A DNA stretch of 23,767 nt from DATBSK01 sp040902705 (GCA_040902705.1 JBBDWT010000123.1:1-23767), one strand, 5' to 3'. Numbered from the stretch's first letter, positions 1 through 7,184 are shown. The notes: generated from the sequence alone by a model not told the origin. Translations and numbers: made by a program.

Positions 1-54
1 GAACATCAGCTTCCCAAGCTGAGAACGCGGGTTCGATTCCCGTCACCCGCTCCA
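1..54 (+). tRNA. tRNA-Gly (anticodon CCC), 5' end cut by window
   Basis: This is the 3' part of a tRNA. The anticodon stem TCAGC/GCTGA (6-10 with 18-22) encloses the 7-base loop TTCCCAA, which places anticodon CCC at 13-15. A four-base variable loop follows, then a T-arm with stem GCGGG/CCCGT around loop TTCGATT. The acceptor 3' strand is CACCCGC, the discriminator base is T and CCA is encoded (52-54). U73 and the CCC anticodon both fit glycine. The acceptor 5' strand and most of the D-arm lie before the window. Confidence 0.93.
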
Positions 55-117
55 CCCCGATCTCGGCGCCGACCGCGGCGCGGCGCTCCGCTTCGGGCCC
101 AGGGCGCGACCGGTTCC

Positions 118-123
118 TAGGAT
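118..123 (+). promoter_or_regulatory. -10-like hexamer for a leaderless GNAT gene
   Basis: TAGGAT ends 6 nt before the GTG start at 130, and no Shine-Dalgarno sequence is visible. This spacing fits a transcript that begins at the start codon. No convincing -35 was found. Confidence 0.4.
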
Positions 124-129
124 CGTCGG

Positions 130-699
130 GTGAGCATCCCCGACTCCCTGCGCACCGACAGGCTCGTGCTGCGCCGCTGGCGCGAGTCCGACCGCGACCC
201 CTACGCCGCCCTCAACGCAGATCCGGTGGTCATGGAGCACCTCCCGGCGACGCTGACGCGCGCCGAGTCGGACACGATGGTCGACTCGATCGAAGCGAAG
301 TTCGACGACCAGGGCTACGGGCTGTGGGCCGTCGAGGTCGTCGACGGCCCGGCGTTCATCGGGTTCGTCGGCCTCAACCCGGCCGGCTTCGAGGCGCACT
401 TCACACCGGCGGTCGAGGTCGGGTGGCGCCTGGGGCGTGAAGGATGGGGCCACGGCTACGCGACGGAAGCCGCGCGCGCCGCAATCGATGACGGGTTCAC
501 TCGCGTCGGGCTCGAGGAGATCGTGTCGTTCACGACGCCGCGGCACACCCGATCACGAGCGGTGATGGAGCGACTCGGGATGACCCGCGATCCCGCGGAC
601 GACTTCGGCCACCCGCGCTTCCCCACAGGGCATCGGGTCCACGCGCACGTGCTGTATCGGCTGCCGGTCGGGCGCTGGAAGGCGTCAGCCGGTCAGTAG
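130..699 (+). CDS. GNAT family N-acetyltransferase (RimJ/RimL-like)
   Basis: A 189-residue protein with the layout of ribosomal-protein or small-molecule acetyltransferases of the RimJ/RimL (Acetyltransf_3) group. The N-terminal motif TDRLVLRRW (9-17) is typical of that group. The acetyl-CoA pyrophosphate loop is REGWGHGYATEA (103-114), and SRAVMERLGM (142-151) is the usual C-terminal acceptor-side helix. The substrate cannot be told from sequence: ribosomal proteins, aminoglycoside-like compounds and metabolites are all possible. The GTG at 130 is preferred because it sits just before the conserved TDRL motif and has a -10-like box 6 nt upstream. The gene stands alone, downstream of the tRNA-Gly and convergent with the membrane-protein cluster at 761-1953. 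Confidence 0.85.
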   Translation: MSIPDSLRTDRLVLRRWRESDRDPYAALNADPVVMEHLPATLTRAESDTMVDSIEAKFDDQGYGLWAVEVVDGPAFIGFVGLNPAGFEAHFTPAVEVGWRLGREGWGHGYATEAARAAIDDGFTRVGLEEIVSFTTPRHTRSRAVMERLGMTRDPADDFGHPRFPTGHRVHAHVLYRLPVGRWKASAGQ

Positions 700-717
700 C
701 CGATCGGGCTGCTCCGC

Positions 718-734
718 GCGGTCCATGGAACCGC
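718..734. terminator. Possible hairpin between convergent genes
   Basis: Inverted repeat GCGGT (718-722) / ACCGC (730-734), with palindromic CCATGG between the arms. It lies in the 61-nt gap between two convergent genes, where a bidirectional terminator would be expected. There is no T-tract on either strand, so this is weak. Confidence 0.22.
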
Positions 735-760
735 TCGGTGCGACGTCGACGGGCAGTGGC

Positions 761-1144
761 TCAGGAGGTCGCAGGTGCGCGTCCGCGTCGGGCGCTGATC
801 GCGTTGGCGATGAGCCGCCACCCGAAGGTGGTCGCCGCCATCCAGGCCAGGAAGATCACCGTGAAGATCGAGACCCACGGGCGGTCGGTGAAGGCGCCGC
901 GTAGCACCGACATCACGACCGTACCGGCCGCGATCGTGCCCAGCAGCCGCATCGTCCACCGATCGCTCTCGGTGTAGAGGCGGAGGACCACCGCCGCGCC
1001 GAACCACCCGATCGCGATGGGCCAGAGCACCGTGAAGAACCAACCCGCGCCTTCGTTGATGTTGTGCCGGCCGGCTCCGGCGAAGATGAACGTCACGATG
1101 CAGACGAGGTCGAGGAGTGGGGCGACCCACAGGCGTCGAATCAC
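761..1144 (-). CDS. DUF3054-like integral membrane protein
   Basis: A 127-residue protein with about four hydrophobic helices: roughly 8-25, 36-56, 68-84 and 92-112. The first helix contains the pattern DLVCIVTFIFAGAGRHN, which resembles the Asp-rich first helix and GR.H motif of the actinobacterial DUF3054 family. The family has no known function. The GTG start (1142-1144) overlaps the TGA stop of the upstream gene as GTGA, so translation is probably coupled. It is the last gene of a three-gene minus-strand set encoding only small membrane proteins. Family assignment is from memory of the motif and is moderately sure; membrane location is clear. Confidence 0.68.
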   Translation of the reverse strand: MIRRLWVAPLLDLVCIVTFIFAGAGRHNINEGAGWFFTVLWPIAIGWFGAAVVLRLYTESDRWTMRLLGTIAAGTVVMSVLRGAFTDRPWVSIFTVIFLAWMAATTFGWRLIANAISARRGRAPATS

Positions 1145-1413
1145 GACGTGATCGTAGCCATGCCCCAGATGAACACGACCAGTCCGACGAGCCCGAACAT
1201 GACGCTCCGGCCCACCGGTGCCTCGCCGAGCTTGCCCCGGCTCTGCTGCACGGCCTTGCGGACCGGACTCCCCGGGCGGCTGCGGACGACGGCTTCCTTC
1301 GCCGCCTCCTGACGGTCGCGCCGTCGACGGAACAGCGCGTATGCGTTGGCGAGGAACAGCGCGGCACCGAGCGCGGTGACCAGCTCGAGGAGGACGTCGC
1401 CGTAGATGTCCAT
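1141..1413 (-). CDS. Small two-helix membrane protein, function unknown
   Basis: A 90-residue protein. It has a hydrophobic N-terminal segment (about 8-27), a basic and charged middle stretch (28-66, rich in Arg, Gln and Lys) and a second hydrophobic segment (about 70-88). I do not recognise a family. The two helices with a basic cytoplasmic-looking loop suggest a small inner-membrane protein with both ends outside. It starts with ATG, lies 18 nt downstream of the DUF2269-like gene, and its stop overlaps the start of the DUF3054-like gene, so the three are very probably one operon. Its placement between two conserved membrane proteins suggests a shared complex, but nothing in the sequence proves that. 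Confidence 0.72.
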   Translation of the reverse strand: MDIYGDVLLELVTALGAALFLANAYALFRRRRDRQEAAKEAVVRSRPGSPVRKAVQQSRGKLGEAPVGRSVMFGLVGLVVFIWGMATITS

Positions 1414-1431
1414 CGGCTCGTCATCGTACGG

Positions 1432-1953
1432 CTAGAGGCTCGGACCACCCGGCTTGAAGACCATGAGGAACAGGATCACGATCAGCGTGATGTCGAGCGC
1501 CGGGCCGATGATCCCGAGCGCCTTGCCCAGCGTCTCCATCTCGGCGGCTTGCGGCGGTGGCCCTCCGACCGGAGGACCGCTGGCGATCATCTCTTCCATC
1601 AGCGCCTGCATCCGCCGCACCTTCGGTCGGAGCAGCCCGTGCGAGACGCCGATCGCCGCGAGGAACAAGGCCATCGAGAGCCAGATCCACGTCTGCCCGA
1701 AGTCGAAGACGTTGTCCCCGATCAGCACGAGCACGATGCCGAGGACGAACACCGCGTAGATGAAGTAGGTGCCGATCTCGGACACCAAGAAGTTGGCCTG
1801 GCTGATCGCCAGCCCCTCCGGGCCCTTGCGCGACTTCGCCTGCTGCCCGTAGATCCCGTTGAGGAACACCGCGCCGAAGCCGACGATCGCGCACAGGATG
1901 TGCAGGACCAGCACGATCTTGTAGGCGTCGCTCCCGAACGCTGCCAGCATCAT
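1432..1953 (-). CDS. DUF2269-like integral membrane protein
   Basis: A 173-residue protein with four hydrophobic segments: about 12-34, 57-78, 85-105 and 147-166. The opening helix contains KIVLVLHILCAIVGFG; a membrane-embedded His in the first helix followed by a Gly-rich turn is typical of DUF2269, a family of predicted integral membrane proteins of unknown role. A cytoplasmic Met- and Pro-rich stretch (about 113-145) separates the last two helices. Two consecutive ATG codons (1953 and 1950) follow GAGGGGG, so either may be the start. It is the first gene of the minus-strand operon and is divergent from nucS, with a 97-nt shared promoter region. Confidence 0.7.
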   Translation of the reverse strand: MMLAAFGSDAYKIVLVLHILCAIVGFGAVFLNGIYGQQAKSRKGPEGLAISQANFLVSEIGTYFIYAVFVLGIVLVLIGDNVFDFGQTWIWLSMALFLAAIGVSHGLLRPKVRRMQALMEEMIASGPPVGGPPPQAAEMETLGKALGIIGPALDITLIVILFLMVFKPGGPSL

Positions 1954-2037
1954 CTACCCCCTCGAAGCCTCGGCTCCTCGAGCCGTCGACAGATCATGTC
2001 ATCGCGCGCCGGCACCGCGCGGGGATGCGGGGCGTGA

Positions 2038-2043
2038 TACAAC
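2038..2043 (+). promoter_or_regulatory. -10-like hexamer for nucS
   Basis: TACAAC lies 7 nt before the GTG start of nucS, with no Shine-Dalgarno sequence in between. This suggests a leaderless transcript. It deviates from TANNNT at the last base. Confidence 0.3.
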
Positions 2044-2050
2044 GCGGGCA

Positions 2051-2710
2051 GTGCGATTGGTGGTGGCGGAATGCTCAGTGGAGTACTCGGGCCGCCTCGG
2101 CGCTCGATTGCCGCCGGCACGTCGCCTCCTCCTCTTCAAGGCCGACGGCTCGATCGCGATCCACGCCGACGCCAAGGCGTACAAGCCGCTGAACTGGATG
2201 AACCCGCCGTGCTCGATCCGGGAGACCGACGGTGTCGTGAGGGTCTCGAACCCGAAGGGGGAGGAGCTCGTGATCGAGCTTCACGAGGTGCTCTTCGACG
2301 AGACCGTCGAGCTCGGCGACGATCCCGGCCTCGCGAAGGACGGCGTGGAGGCCGAGCTCCAGGAGCTCCTCGCGGCGCGGGTGCAGGCGCTCCGTGAAGA
2401 CCTGCTGCTGGTCCGGCGCGAGTACCCGACGGACCTGGGTCCGGTGGACCTGCTCTGTCGCGACGGCAACGGTCGCGCGGTGGTCGTCGAGGTGAAGCGA
2501 GTGGGCGAGATCGCCGGGGTCGAGCAGCTCCTGCGCTACCAGGAGCGGCTCGACCTCGACGGCACGCTCACGCCGACCCGGGGCGTCCTCGTCGCGACGA
2601 GGATCAAGCCCCAAGCCCGCGTGTTCGCCGAGAGCCGGGGCGTGGAGTGCATCGAGATCGATCTCGACGAGCTCCGCGCCGGTGCGCCCGGCGTGCTCAA
2701 GCTGTTCTGA
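2051..2710 (+). CDS. nucS: Endonuclease NucS/EndoMS (mismatch-specific)
   Basis: A 219-residue protein matching the actinobacterial/archaeal NucS family, which cuts both DNA strands at mismatches and replaces MutS/MutL in most actinomycetes. The N-terminal DNA-binding half includes RLLLFKADGSIAIH (25-38) and the KPLNWMNPP motif (45-53). The C-terminal RecB-like nuclease core is visible as GPVDLL with D133, VVVEVKR with E147 and K149, and the QLLRY motif with Q159. The last residues, GVLKLF, resemble a beta-clamp-binding motif, and actinobacterial NucS is known to work with the DnaN clamp. The GTG start agrees with family length. It is divergent from the DUF2269-like operon. Confidence 0.94.
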   Translation: MRLVVAECSVEYSGRLGARLPPARRLLLFKADGSIAIHADAKAYKPLNWMNPPCSIRETDGVVRVSNPKGEELVIELHEVLFDETVELGDDPGLAKDGVEAELQELLAARVQALREDLLLVRREYPTDLGPVDLLCRDGNGRAVVVEVKRVGEIAGVEQLLRYQERLDLDGTLTPTRGVLVATRIKPQARVFAESRGVECIEIDLDELRAGAPGVLKLF

Positions 2711-2723
2711 GTCGTTGCCGGCG

Positions 2724-2903
2724 CTAGAGCTCCGCCAGGAGGTCCCAGAACGTCGGGAAGTACACCGCGGCCAGGCCGAGTCCGATGAGCTGGACCCGCT
2801 CGCCGCCCGGCTTCAGTCCGATGCCGCCCGCGAGGAACAGCACGATCCCGATCGCGATGAAGATGAAACTCCAGGTGTTGTTCATGAGCCCGAGTGCGAG
2901 CAC
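2724..2903 (-). CDS. Tiny membrane protein (about 59 residues), unknown
   Basis: A short reading frame with two hydrophobic helices separated by GLKPGGER. The first helix contains NNTWSFIFIAIGIVLFLAGG; the second contains LIGLGLAAVYFP, and the protein ends FWDLLAEL. The frame stays open far upstream, but the coding part most likely begins at the GTG at 2903, which has AAAGGGGG 6 nt before it. An ATG at 2885 would give 53 residues. I do not recognise the family. The clean hydrophobic pattern and a good ribosome-binding site argue that it is real. It ends 13 nt from the end of nucS (convergent) and is divergent from the Rpf-like gene. Confidence 0.66.
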   Translation of the reverse strand: MLALGLMNNTWSFIFIAIGIVLFLAGGIGLKPGGERVQLIGLGLAAVYFPTFWDLLAEL

Positions 2904-2909
2904 CAAGGT

Positions 2910-2917
2910 CCCCCTTT
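2910..2917 (-). promoter_or_regulatory. Ribosome-binding site deciding the start of the tiny membrane protein
   Basis: On the minus strand AAAGGGGG lies 6 nt before GTG at 2903. This supports that start over the ATG at 2885, and over the long upstream extension of the open frame. Confidence 0.5.
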
Positions 2918-3100
2918 GTTGAGCAAAGAACTGACGGACCGACGATAAGGAAGCCGCGGGCTCAAGTGGTGGATATCGCGTCATGAGCCCGACACGTTTC
3001 CGTACGCTCTCGGCCCCGTGGAGGCTGAGCACCGACCGCGACCGCTTCGCAGTGCCCCACGGGGTTTCCCCGGCCGGGCGACTCGGCAAGACTGTTGCCC

Positions 3101-3703
3101 ATGAGGCTCCTGTGGACCACTGTGGCCGTCGTGGTCGCGGTTACCGCGCTCAGCGGCGCGGGCGCCGGCGCGCAGGAACAGCGTGACCCGGTCGACGTCT
3201 ACACCGAGCTGCTCAGCGACGTCGCCATCTCCGACGTGCAGATGGCCTACGCGTTGAGCTGGCAGGCGACCGCGGTCCAGGAGAACGGCCTCGCCACGCT
3301 CGCGGCCGAGAACGGGGCCCGCGCCCGGTTCGTCGCCGCAGCCGAGGAGGCCGCGCGACTCGAGGCCCTGGCGCAGTTCCTCCGGAGCCGCGCGAGCAGT
3401 GCCAGCAGCGGCGGGAGCGCGAGAGGCGGCGGGAGCACCCGCTGCGGCGACGACTTCGCGTGCTTCCGCGAGTGCACCCTCGACATCGAGAGCGACGGGA
3501 ACTACGGCGCGACGAGCCCCGGCGGCACGTACCGCGGGGCGTGGCAGTTCGACCAGGCGACCTGGAACTCGAACGCCGCCGCGTCGGGTCGTCCCGATCT
3601 CGTCGGCGTCGATCCCGCGACGGCCGCGCCGGGCGACCAGGACCAGATCGCACACGACACCTGGAAGCGGCGCGGCAACCAGCCCTGGGGCGGCCGCTGC
3701 TGA
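3101..3703 (+). CDS. Secreted Rpf-like transglycosylase
   Basis: A 200-residue protein with a Sec signal peptide (hydrophobic 4-24, ending near GAGAQ). A helical, Ala- and Glu-rich stretch (about 33-100) is followed by a Ser/Gly linker (99-113) and a C-terminal resuscitation-promoting-factor/transglycosylase-like domain (114-200). The domain shows CTLDIESDGNY with E130 at the catalytic position, then GGTYRGAWQFDQATWN and the terminal WGGRC. Four Cys (115, 121, 125, 200) could form disulfides. Such enzymes cut peptidoglycan outside the cell during growth or exit from dormancy. ATG 3101 is preferred over TTG 3095. It has no paired cell-wall gene nearby and is convergent with tag, 27 nt away. 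Confidence 0.85.
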   Translation: MRLLWTTVAVVVAVTALSGAGAGAQEQRDPVDVYTELLSDVAISDVQMAYALSWQATAVQENGLATLAAENGARARFVAAAEEAARLEALAQFLRSRASSASSGGSARGGGSTRCGDDFACFRECTLDIESDGNYGATSPGGTYRGAWQFDQATWNSNAAASGRPDLVGVDPATAAPGDQDQIAHDTWKRRGNQPWGGRC

Positions 3704-3730
3704 CGCGCCCTCCCGTGAGAGCGCCGGCGG

Positions 3731-4351
3731 TCACGGCGCGGTGAAGGCGGCGCGTGCCCCGGTGCACGGCGTGCGCGCGACGCAGCCGACGAGATGGTCG
3801 TTGACGAGCCCGAGCGACTGCATCGCCGCGTACGCGGTGGTCGGGCCGACGAAGCGGAAGCCGTACCGCTTCAGCTCATTCGACAGCACGACCGACTCCG
3901 GCGACGTCGCGGGAAGATCGCCGAACGCTCGGGGCGCACGTCGGCGACGGGTGGGTTCGTGCGACCACACCAGCGCAGCGAGCGACCCATGGTCCTGCTG
4001 CACGACCAGCGTCGCCTTCGCGTTCGCGATCGTCGCCTCGATCTTGCCGCGGTGGCGCACGATCGACGCGTCACCGAGGAGGCGCTCGATGTCGCGTGCA
4101 CCGAAGCGAGCGACCTTCTCCGGGTCGAACCCGCGGAACGCCTTCCGGAAGCCCTCCCGCTTGCGCAGGATCGTGAGCCACGAGAGCCCCGACTGGAAGC
4201 CCTCGAGACACAGCTTCTCGTAGAGCCGCACGTCGTCGCCGACCGGTCGACCCCACTCGTCGTCGTGATAGGCGAGGTACTCCGGCGGCGCCGCGCCCCA
4301 CCGGCAGCGGCGCTTCCCGTCGTCGCCCGTGACCAGATCGGCGCCCGTCAC
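3731..4351 (-). CDS. tag: DNA-3-methyladenine glycosylase I
   Basis: A 206-residue protein matching TAG, which removes 3-methyladenine from alkylated DNA as the first step of base-excision repair. The zinc-binding set is present: C16 in CRWG, H29 in YHDDEWG, and H186 and C190 in NDHLVGC. The active-site region reads LCLEGFQSGLSWLTIL, with E50 at the adenine-recognition position. KRYGFRFVGPTTAYAAMQ (161-178) is the usual C-terminal signature. The GTG start (4349-4351) overlaps the dnaB stop codon as GTGA, so it is probably translated from the dnaB transcript. It is the last gene on the minus strand before the convergent Rpf-like gene. Confidence 0.95.
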   Translation of the reverse strand: MTGADLVTGDDGKRRCRWGAAPPEYLAYHDDEWGRPVGDDVRLYEKLCLEGFQSGLSWLTILRKREGFRKAFRGFDPEKVARFGARDIERLLGDASIVRHRGKIEATIANAKATLVVQQDHGSLAALVWSHEPTRRRRAPRAFGDLPATSPESVVLSNELKRYGFRFVGPTTAYAAMQSLGLVNDHLVGCVARTPCTGARAAFTAP

Positions 4352-6996
4352 TCTCGCGCCATGTTGGCGAACTTGGTGTACGTGTCGAGGAACGCGAGGC
4401 GCGTCGTGCCAGTGGGGCCGTTGCGGTGCTTCGACACGATCACCTCCGCCGTGCCGCGCTGATCGGAGTCGGGGTTGTAGATCTCGTCGCGGTACAAGAA
4501 GATGACGACGTCGGCGTCCTGCTCCAAAGAATTTTCCAGTACCACGCCATCGCCCAGGAAGTTGTGGCTCTCCGGAACGGTGACGTCGAACACCTGCTGC
4601 ACACCGAGCGGCGTGATCTCGACCACTCGATCCCAGGAGAGGTCCGAGGTCGCCAGGTCGGAGAGGAACGGATCGTCGAAGAGCTCGGCGATCGCCGCCA
4701 TTCGGTCACGGCGAACAGTGCACCCGATCACGTGGGTTCGCACGTACGAACGCTTGACCTGCAGCCGTCGCGACAGTTGATCGACAAAGCCATCGAGGTC
4801 GTCGGCGTGCTTCGCGAGGATGTGCGACCACACTTCCGCCGGGACTGTGTCGTTGAGTGGCCTCGGCGTTCGCGGCGTCAGTCCCTCGACCATCTCCTTG
4901 ACGCGATTCCCACGCTCGCCGTGGACGTCGACGGCCATCGCGAACTTCAACTGATCATCCCGACCACAAACGTCGACAACCCATGCAGGCCGTCCGTTCT
5001 TGTGCTCGACGCGACTCAGGCGCGAAGGGATGCCCAGCCGAAGCAGGAGTGACTGCACCCCTTCCGAAAGCCTGCGGCTCGAGGAGCCGTAGTAGATGCG
5101 CCAGTTCCCCGAGAGTCGTTCGAAGTACACCGTGCCGTCGGTTGCCCAGAGGTGGCGGAGGAAGAGCCCGACCTGCCGACGACTCAGAGCAAAGACTTCG
5201 TCGGGAACGAACTTCTGCCACGACCGCTTACCGAAGAGCCCGAGCTCGTCGAGCCACTTCGCGAGTGGGTTGCGACGACCATGGGTCAGGCGTGTCGGCG
5301 CCCGCAGATAGACCTGCGTCCAGTTGCGCTCCGGTGCAACGCGTGCGGTGATCCCAAATGCATTCTTCGCTGCGCTGACGACAGCCTCGACGTTCGCGGG
5401 ATCGGTCGTCGTGTACTGCATCGCGTGACGCTCGAGGTGGCACCCGTCGCCGATCATGTGCGCGAGGAGGATCACCCGGTCGTCGGACCATTCCTTGACG
5501 TCGGAATGCCCCGGGAGCTTCCTCGGAACCGCAACCCGGGAACCGGGGCTGAGCTCGTCCAAGCGCGCCCAGCCTTCGACGGTGAGCAACGGGTGGTTCG
5601 CACTCAACTTCACCGTTCGTCCCGACGCCAGGCGGAGCTCGAAGACCTCCTTCATCCCCGTCGAGAAAACGTCACTGATGCTTCCGCGAATCAGCTTGAG
5701 GTGCTGGTCAACGGTCCAGATCGGAACATTTGTCTCACCGGTCAGCAGCAGCTCGCCGATCGTCACCTCGGTGTTGTCGTCGGCACGGGTGATGCGCGTG
5801 TCGGCAGTGACGCATCCGCTCTCACGCAGGTCGGCGAGCATCGGTCGCTTGTCGGTGCGGTACTCGAGTTGTCGGTTGAGCTGCGAGAGCGCGACCACCG
5901 GGCAGTCGAGCTCCCTCGCGAGGATCTTCATGCCGCGCGAGATCTCCGCGACCTCGACCTGGCGGTTCTCGGTGCGCCGAGACGTGCTCGGTGTCATGAG
6001 CTGGAGGTAGTCGACGACGACCAGGCCGAGGTCGCCGTGGCGGGCCTTGGTACGGCGGGCCTTGGCGCGCATCTCCATCACCGTGCAGTGCGGGTTGTCG
6101 TCGATGAACAACGGTGCTTCGGCCAGGCGGCCCACCGCGTGCGACAGCCGCGTCCACTCGTCTTCGCGGATCTTCCCGGTCTGGAGGTTGCGCATCTCGA
6201 CGCGCGCCTCACCCGCGAGCAGACGCTTCGTCAGCTCGAGCGTCCCCATCTCCATGGAGAAGAACATCACCGGCCGACGCGCGGTCATCGCGACGTTGGC
6301 TGCCGCGCCGAGCGCCCAGGCGGTCTTCCCGGCGCCGGGTCGTGCGGCGACGACCACGAGGTTCGACGGCTGGAGACCGAGCAGCAGGCTGTCGAGATCG
6401 ACGTAGCCGGTCTGCACTCCGGTGACCTCGCCGCCGCTGCCGTAGAGCGCTTCGAGCTGGTCGAGCGTCTCCTGCAGCGCGTCGGAGACGCCGGTCATCG
6501 AGTCGGAGACGCGCTTCTCCGCGACCTCGAACACGAGCGCCTCGGCGCGGTCGAGCGTCTCCGACACCTCGCCGGAGTCGTCGTATCCCATCTCGGAGAT
6601 CTCGCCGGCGACCGCGATGAGGCGCCGGAGCAGTGCGAGCTCGTTGACGATGTGGGCATAGTGCGACGCGTTCGCCGACGCGGGCGTCTGCGCCTGGAGC
6701 CGCAGCAGCGCCTGGCGACCGCCGAGCTGGTCGAGCAGCTCGGCGCGACGCAGCTCGTCGGCAACCGTGACGGGGTCGACGGGCTCGCCCTGGCCGTAGA
6801 GAGAGAGGACGGCCTCGAAGATGTGCGAGTGCGCCGGCTTGTAGAAGTCGGTGACCTCGACCCCGATCTCCGTCGCCGCGCTGATGGCGTCGCGCGACAG
6901 CAGCATCGCTCCCAGGAGCGATTCCTCGGCCTCGAGGTTGTGCGGCGGGACACGCCCCGCCGATCGACGCGGGCTCGATTCGAGCGCCTGAACCAC
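4348..6996 (-). CDS. dnaB: Replicative DNA helicase DnaB, intein-containing precursor
   Basis: An 882-residue precursor; removal of the 428-residue intein leaves a 454-residue helicase of normal length. The N-terminal primase-binding domain begins at PPHNLEAEESLLGAML (17-32). The RecA-like motor has Walker A ARPGAGKT (218-225), Walker B LVVVDYLQL (325-333) and the loop LADLRESG (387-394), which is cut by the intein, then resumes at SLEQDADVVIFLYRDE (823-838). DnaB unwinds DNA at the fork and recruits primase. The GTG at 6996 gives the normal N-terminus; GGAGG lies about 10 nt before it. It is followed by tag with a 4-nt overlap. A terminator separates it from rplI upstream, so it probably has its own promoter in 6997-7266. 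Confidence 0.97.
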   Translation of the reverse strand: MVQALESSPRRSAGRVPPHNLEAEESLLGAMLLSRDAISAATEIGVEVTDFYKPAHSHIFEAVLSLYGQGEPVDPVTVADELRRAELLDQLGGRQALLRLQAQTPASANASHYAHIVNELALLRRLIAVAGEISEMGYDDSGEVSETLDRAEALVFEVAEKRVSDSMTGVSDALQETLDQLEALYGSGGEVTGVQTGYVDLDSLLLGLQPSNLVVVAARPGAGKTAWALGAAANVAMTARRPVMFFSMEMGTLELTKRLLAGEARVEMRNLQTGKIREDEWTRLSHAVGRLAEAPLFIDDNPHCTVMEMRAKARRTKARHGDLGLVVVDYLQLMTPSTSRRTENRQVEVAEISRGMKILARELDCPVVALSQLNRQLEYRTDKRPMLADLRESGCVTADTRITRADDNTEVTIGELLLTGETNVPIWTVDQHLKLIRGSISDVFSTGMKEVFELRLASGRTVKLSANHPLLTVEGWARLDELSPGSRVAVPRKLPGHSDVKEWSDDRVILLAHMIGDGCHLERHAMQYTTTDPANVEAVVSAAKNAFGITARVAPERNWTQVYLRAPTRLTHGRRNPLAKWLDELGLFGKRSWQKFVPDEVFALSRRQVGLFLRHLWATDGTVYFERLSGNWRIYYGSSSRRLSEGVQSLLLRLGIPSRLSRVEHKNGRPAWVVDVCGRDDQLKFAMAVDVHGERGNRVKEMVEGLTPRTPRPLNDTVPAEVWSHILAKHADDLDGFVDQLSRRLQVKRSYVRTHVIGCTVRRDRMAAIAELFDDPFLSDLATSDLSWDRVVEITPLGVQQVFDVTVPESHNFLGDGVVLENSLEQDADVVIFLYRDEIYNPDSDQRGTAEVIVSKHRNGPTGTTRLAFLDTYTKFANMARE
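4531..5814 (-). mobile_element. Intein with LAGLIDADG-type homing endonuclease, in DnaB
   Basis: The intein spans precursor residues C395 to N822 and sits between RESG and SLEQDAD, in the ATPase loop where the Synechocystis DnaB intein is found. Block A begins CVTADTRITRA. Block B is SANHPLLT with H468. The endonuclease motifs are LAHMIGDGC (D517) and LRHLWATDG (D620), each with its acidic residue, so the enzyme may be active. Block F is DVTVPESHNF. Block G ends VVLEN, so the penultimate residue is Glu where His is usual. The +1 extein residue is Ser. The stretch looks less GC-rich than the surrounding helicase sequence, as expected for a transferred element. It should excise by protein splicing. 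Confidence 0.95.
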
Positions 6997-7120
6997 CTGG
7001 TCTGTGCCTCCCCGGCCCTTAGCCCGTCGCCGTCCGGATCGATCGCCCTGTGGGCATTCCCCGGTCGTTCAGCCCTGGTTCACGTAGCGATCCAGGAGCG
7101 CCATCAGGCCACATGTTCCC

Positions 7121-7184
7121 TGTGGAGCGATAGTGCGATTTCACTGTGGACTCACGGTTTGGTCATCCCCAGGCCTGTGGAAAA
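7121..7184. promoter_or_regulatory. DnaA-box-like cluster in the dnaB upstream region
   Basis: The gene-free stretch 6997-7334 lies between dnaB and rplI. In its middle, three TGTGGA-containing 9-mers share one orientation: TGTGGAGCG (7121-7129), TGTGGACTC (7145-7153) and TGTGGAAAA (7176-7184). TCATCCCCA (7163-7171) may be an inverted, weaker site. Against the high-GC consensus TGTGGACAA they match at 6, 7 and 8 of 9 positions. The spot is also AT-richer than its surroundings. It could regulate dnaB through DnaA or be part of an origin region. No clear -35/-10 pair could be assigned. The rest of the gap holds only the terminator at 7267-7304. Confidence 0.38.

Noticed and set aside
1117..2037. 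306-residue plus-strand open frame
   Set aside because: Antisense to the three membrane-protein genes, whose hydrophobic helices and coupled starts and stops are convincing.
2930..3100. c-di-AMP (ydaO-type) riboswitch before the Rpf-like gene
   Set aside because: Such riboswitches often precede rpf genes in actinomycetes and the region has several GC-rich pairs, but I could not match the conserved core segments. A covariance-model search would decide.
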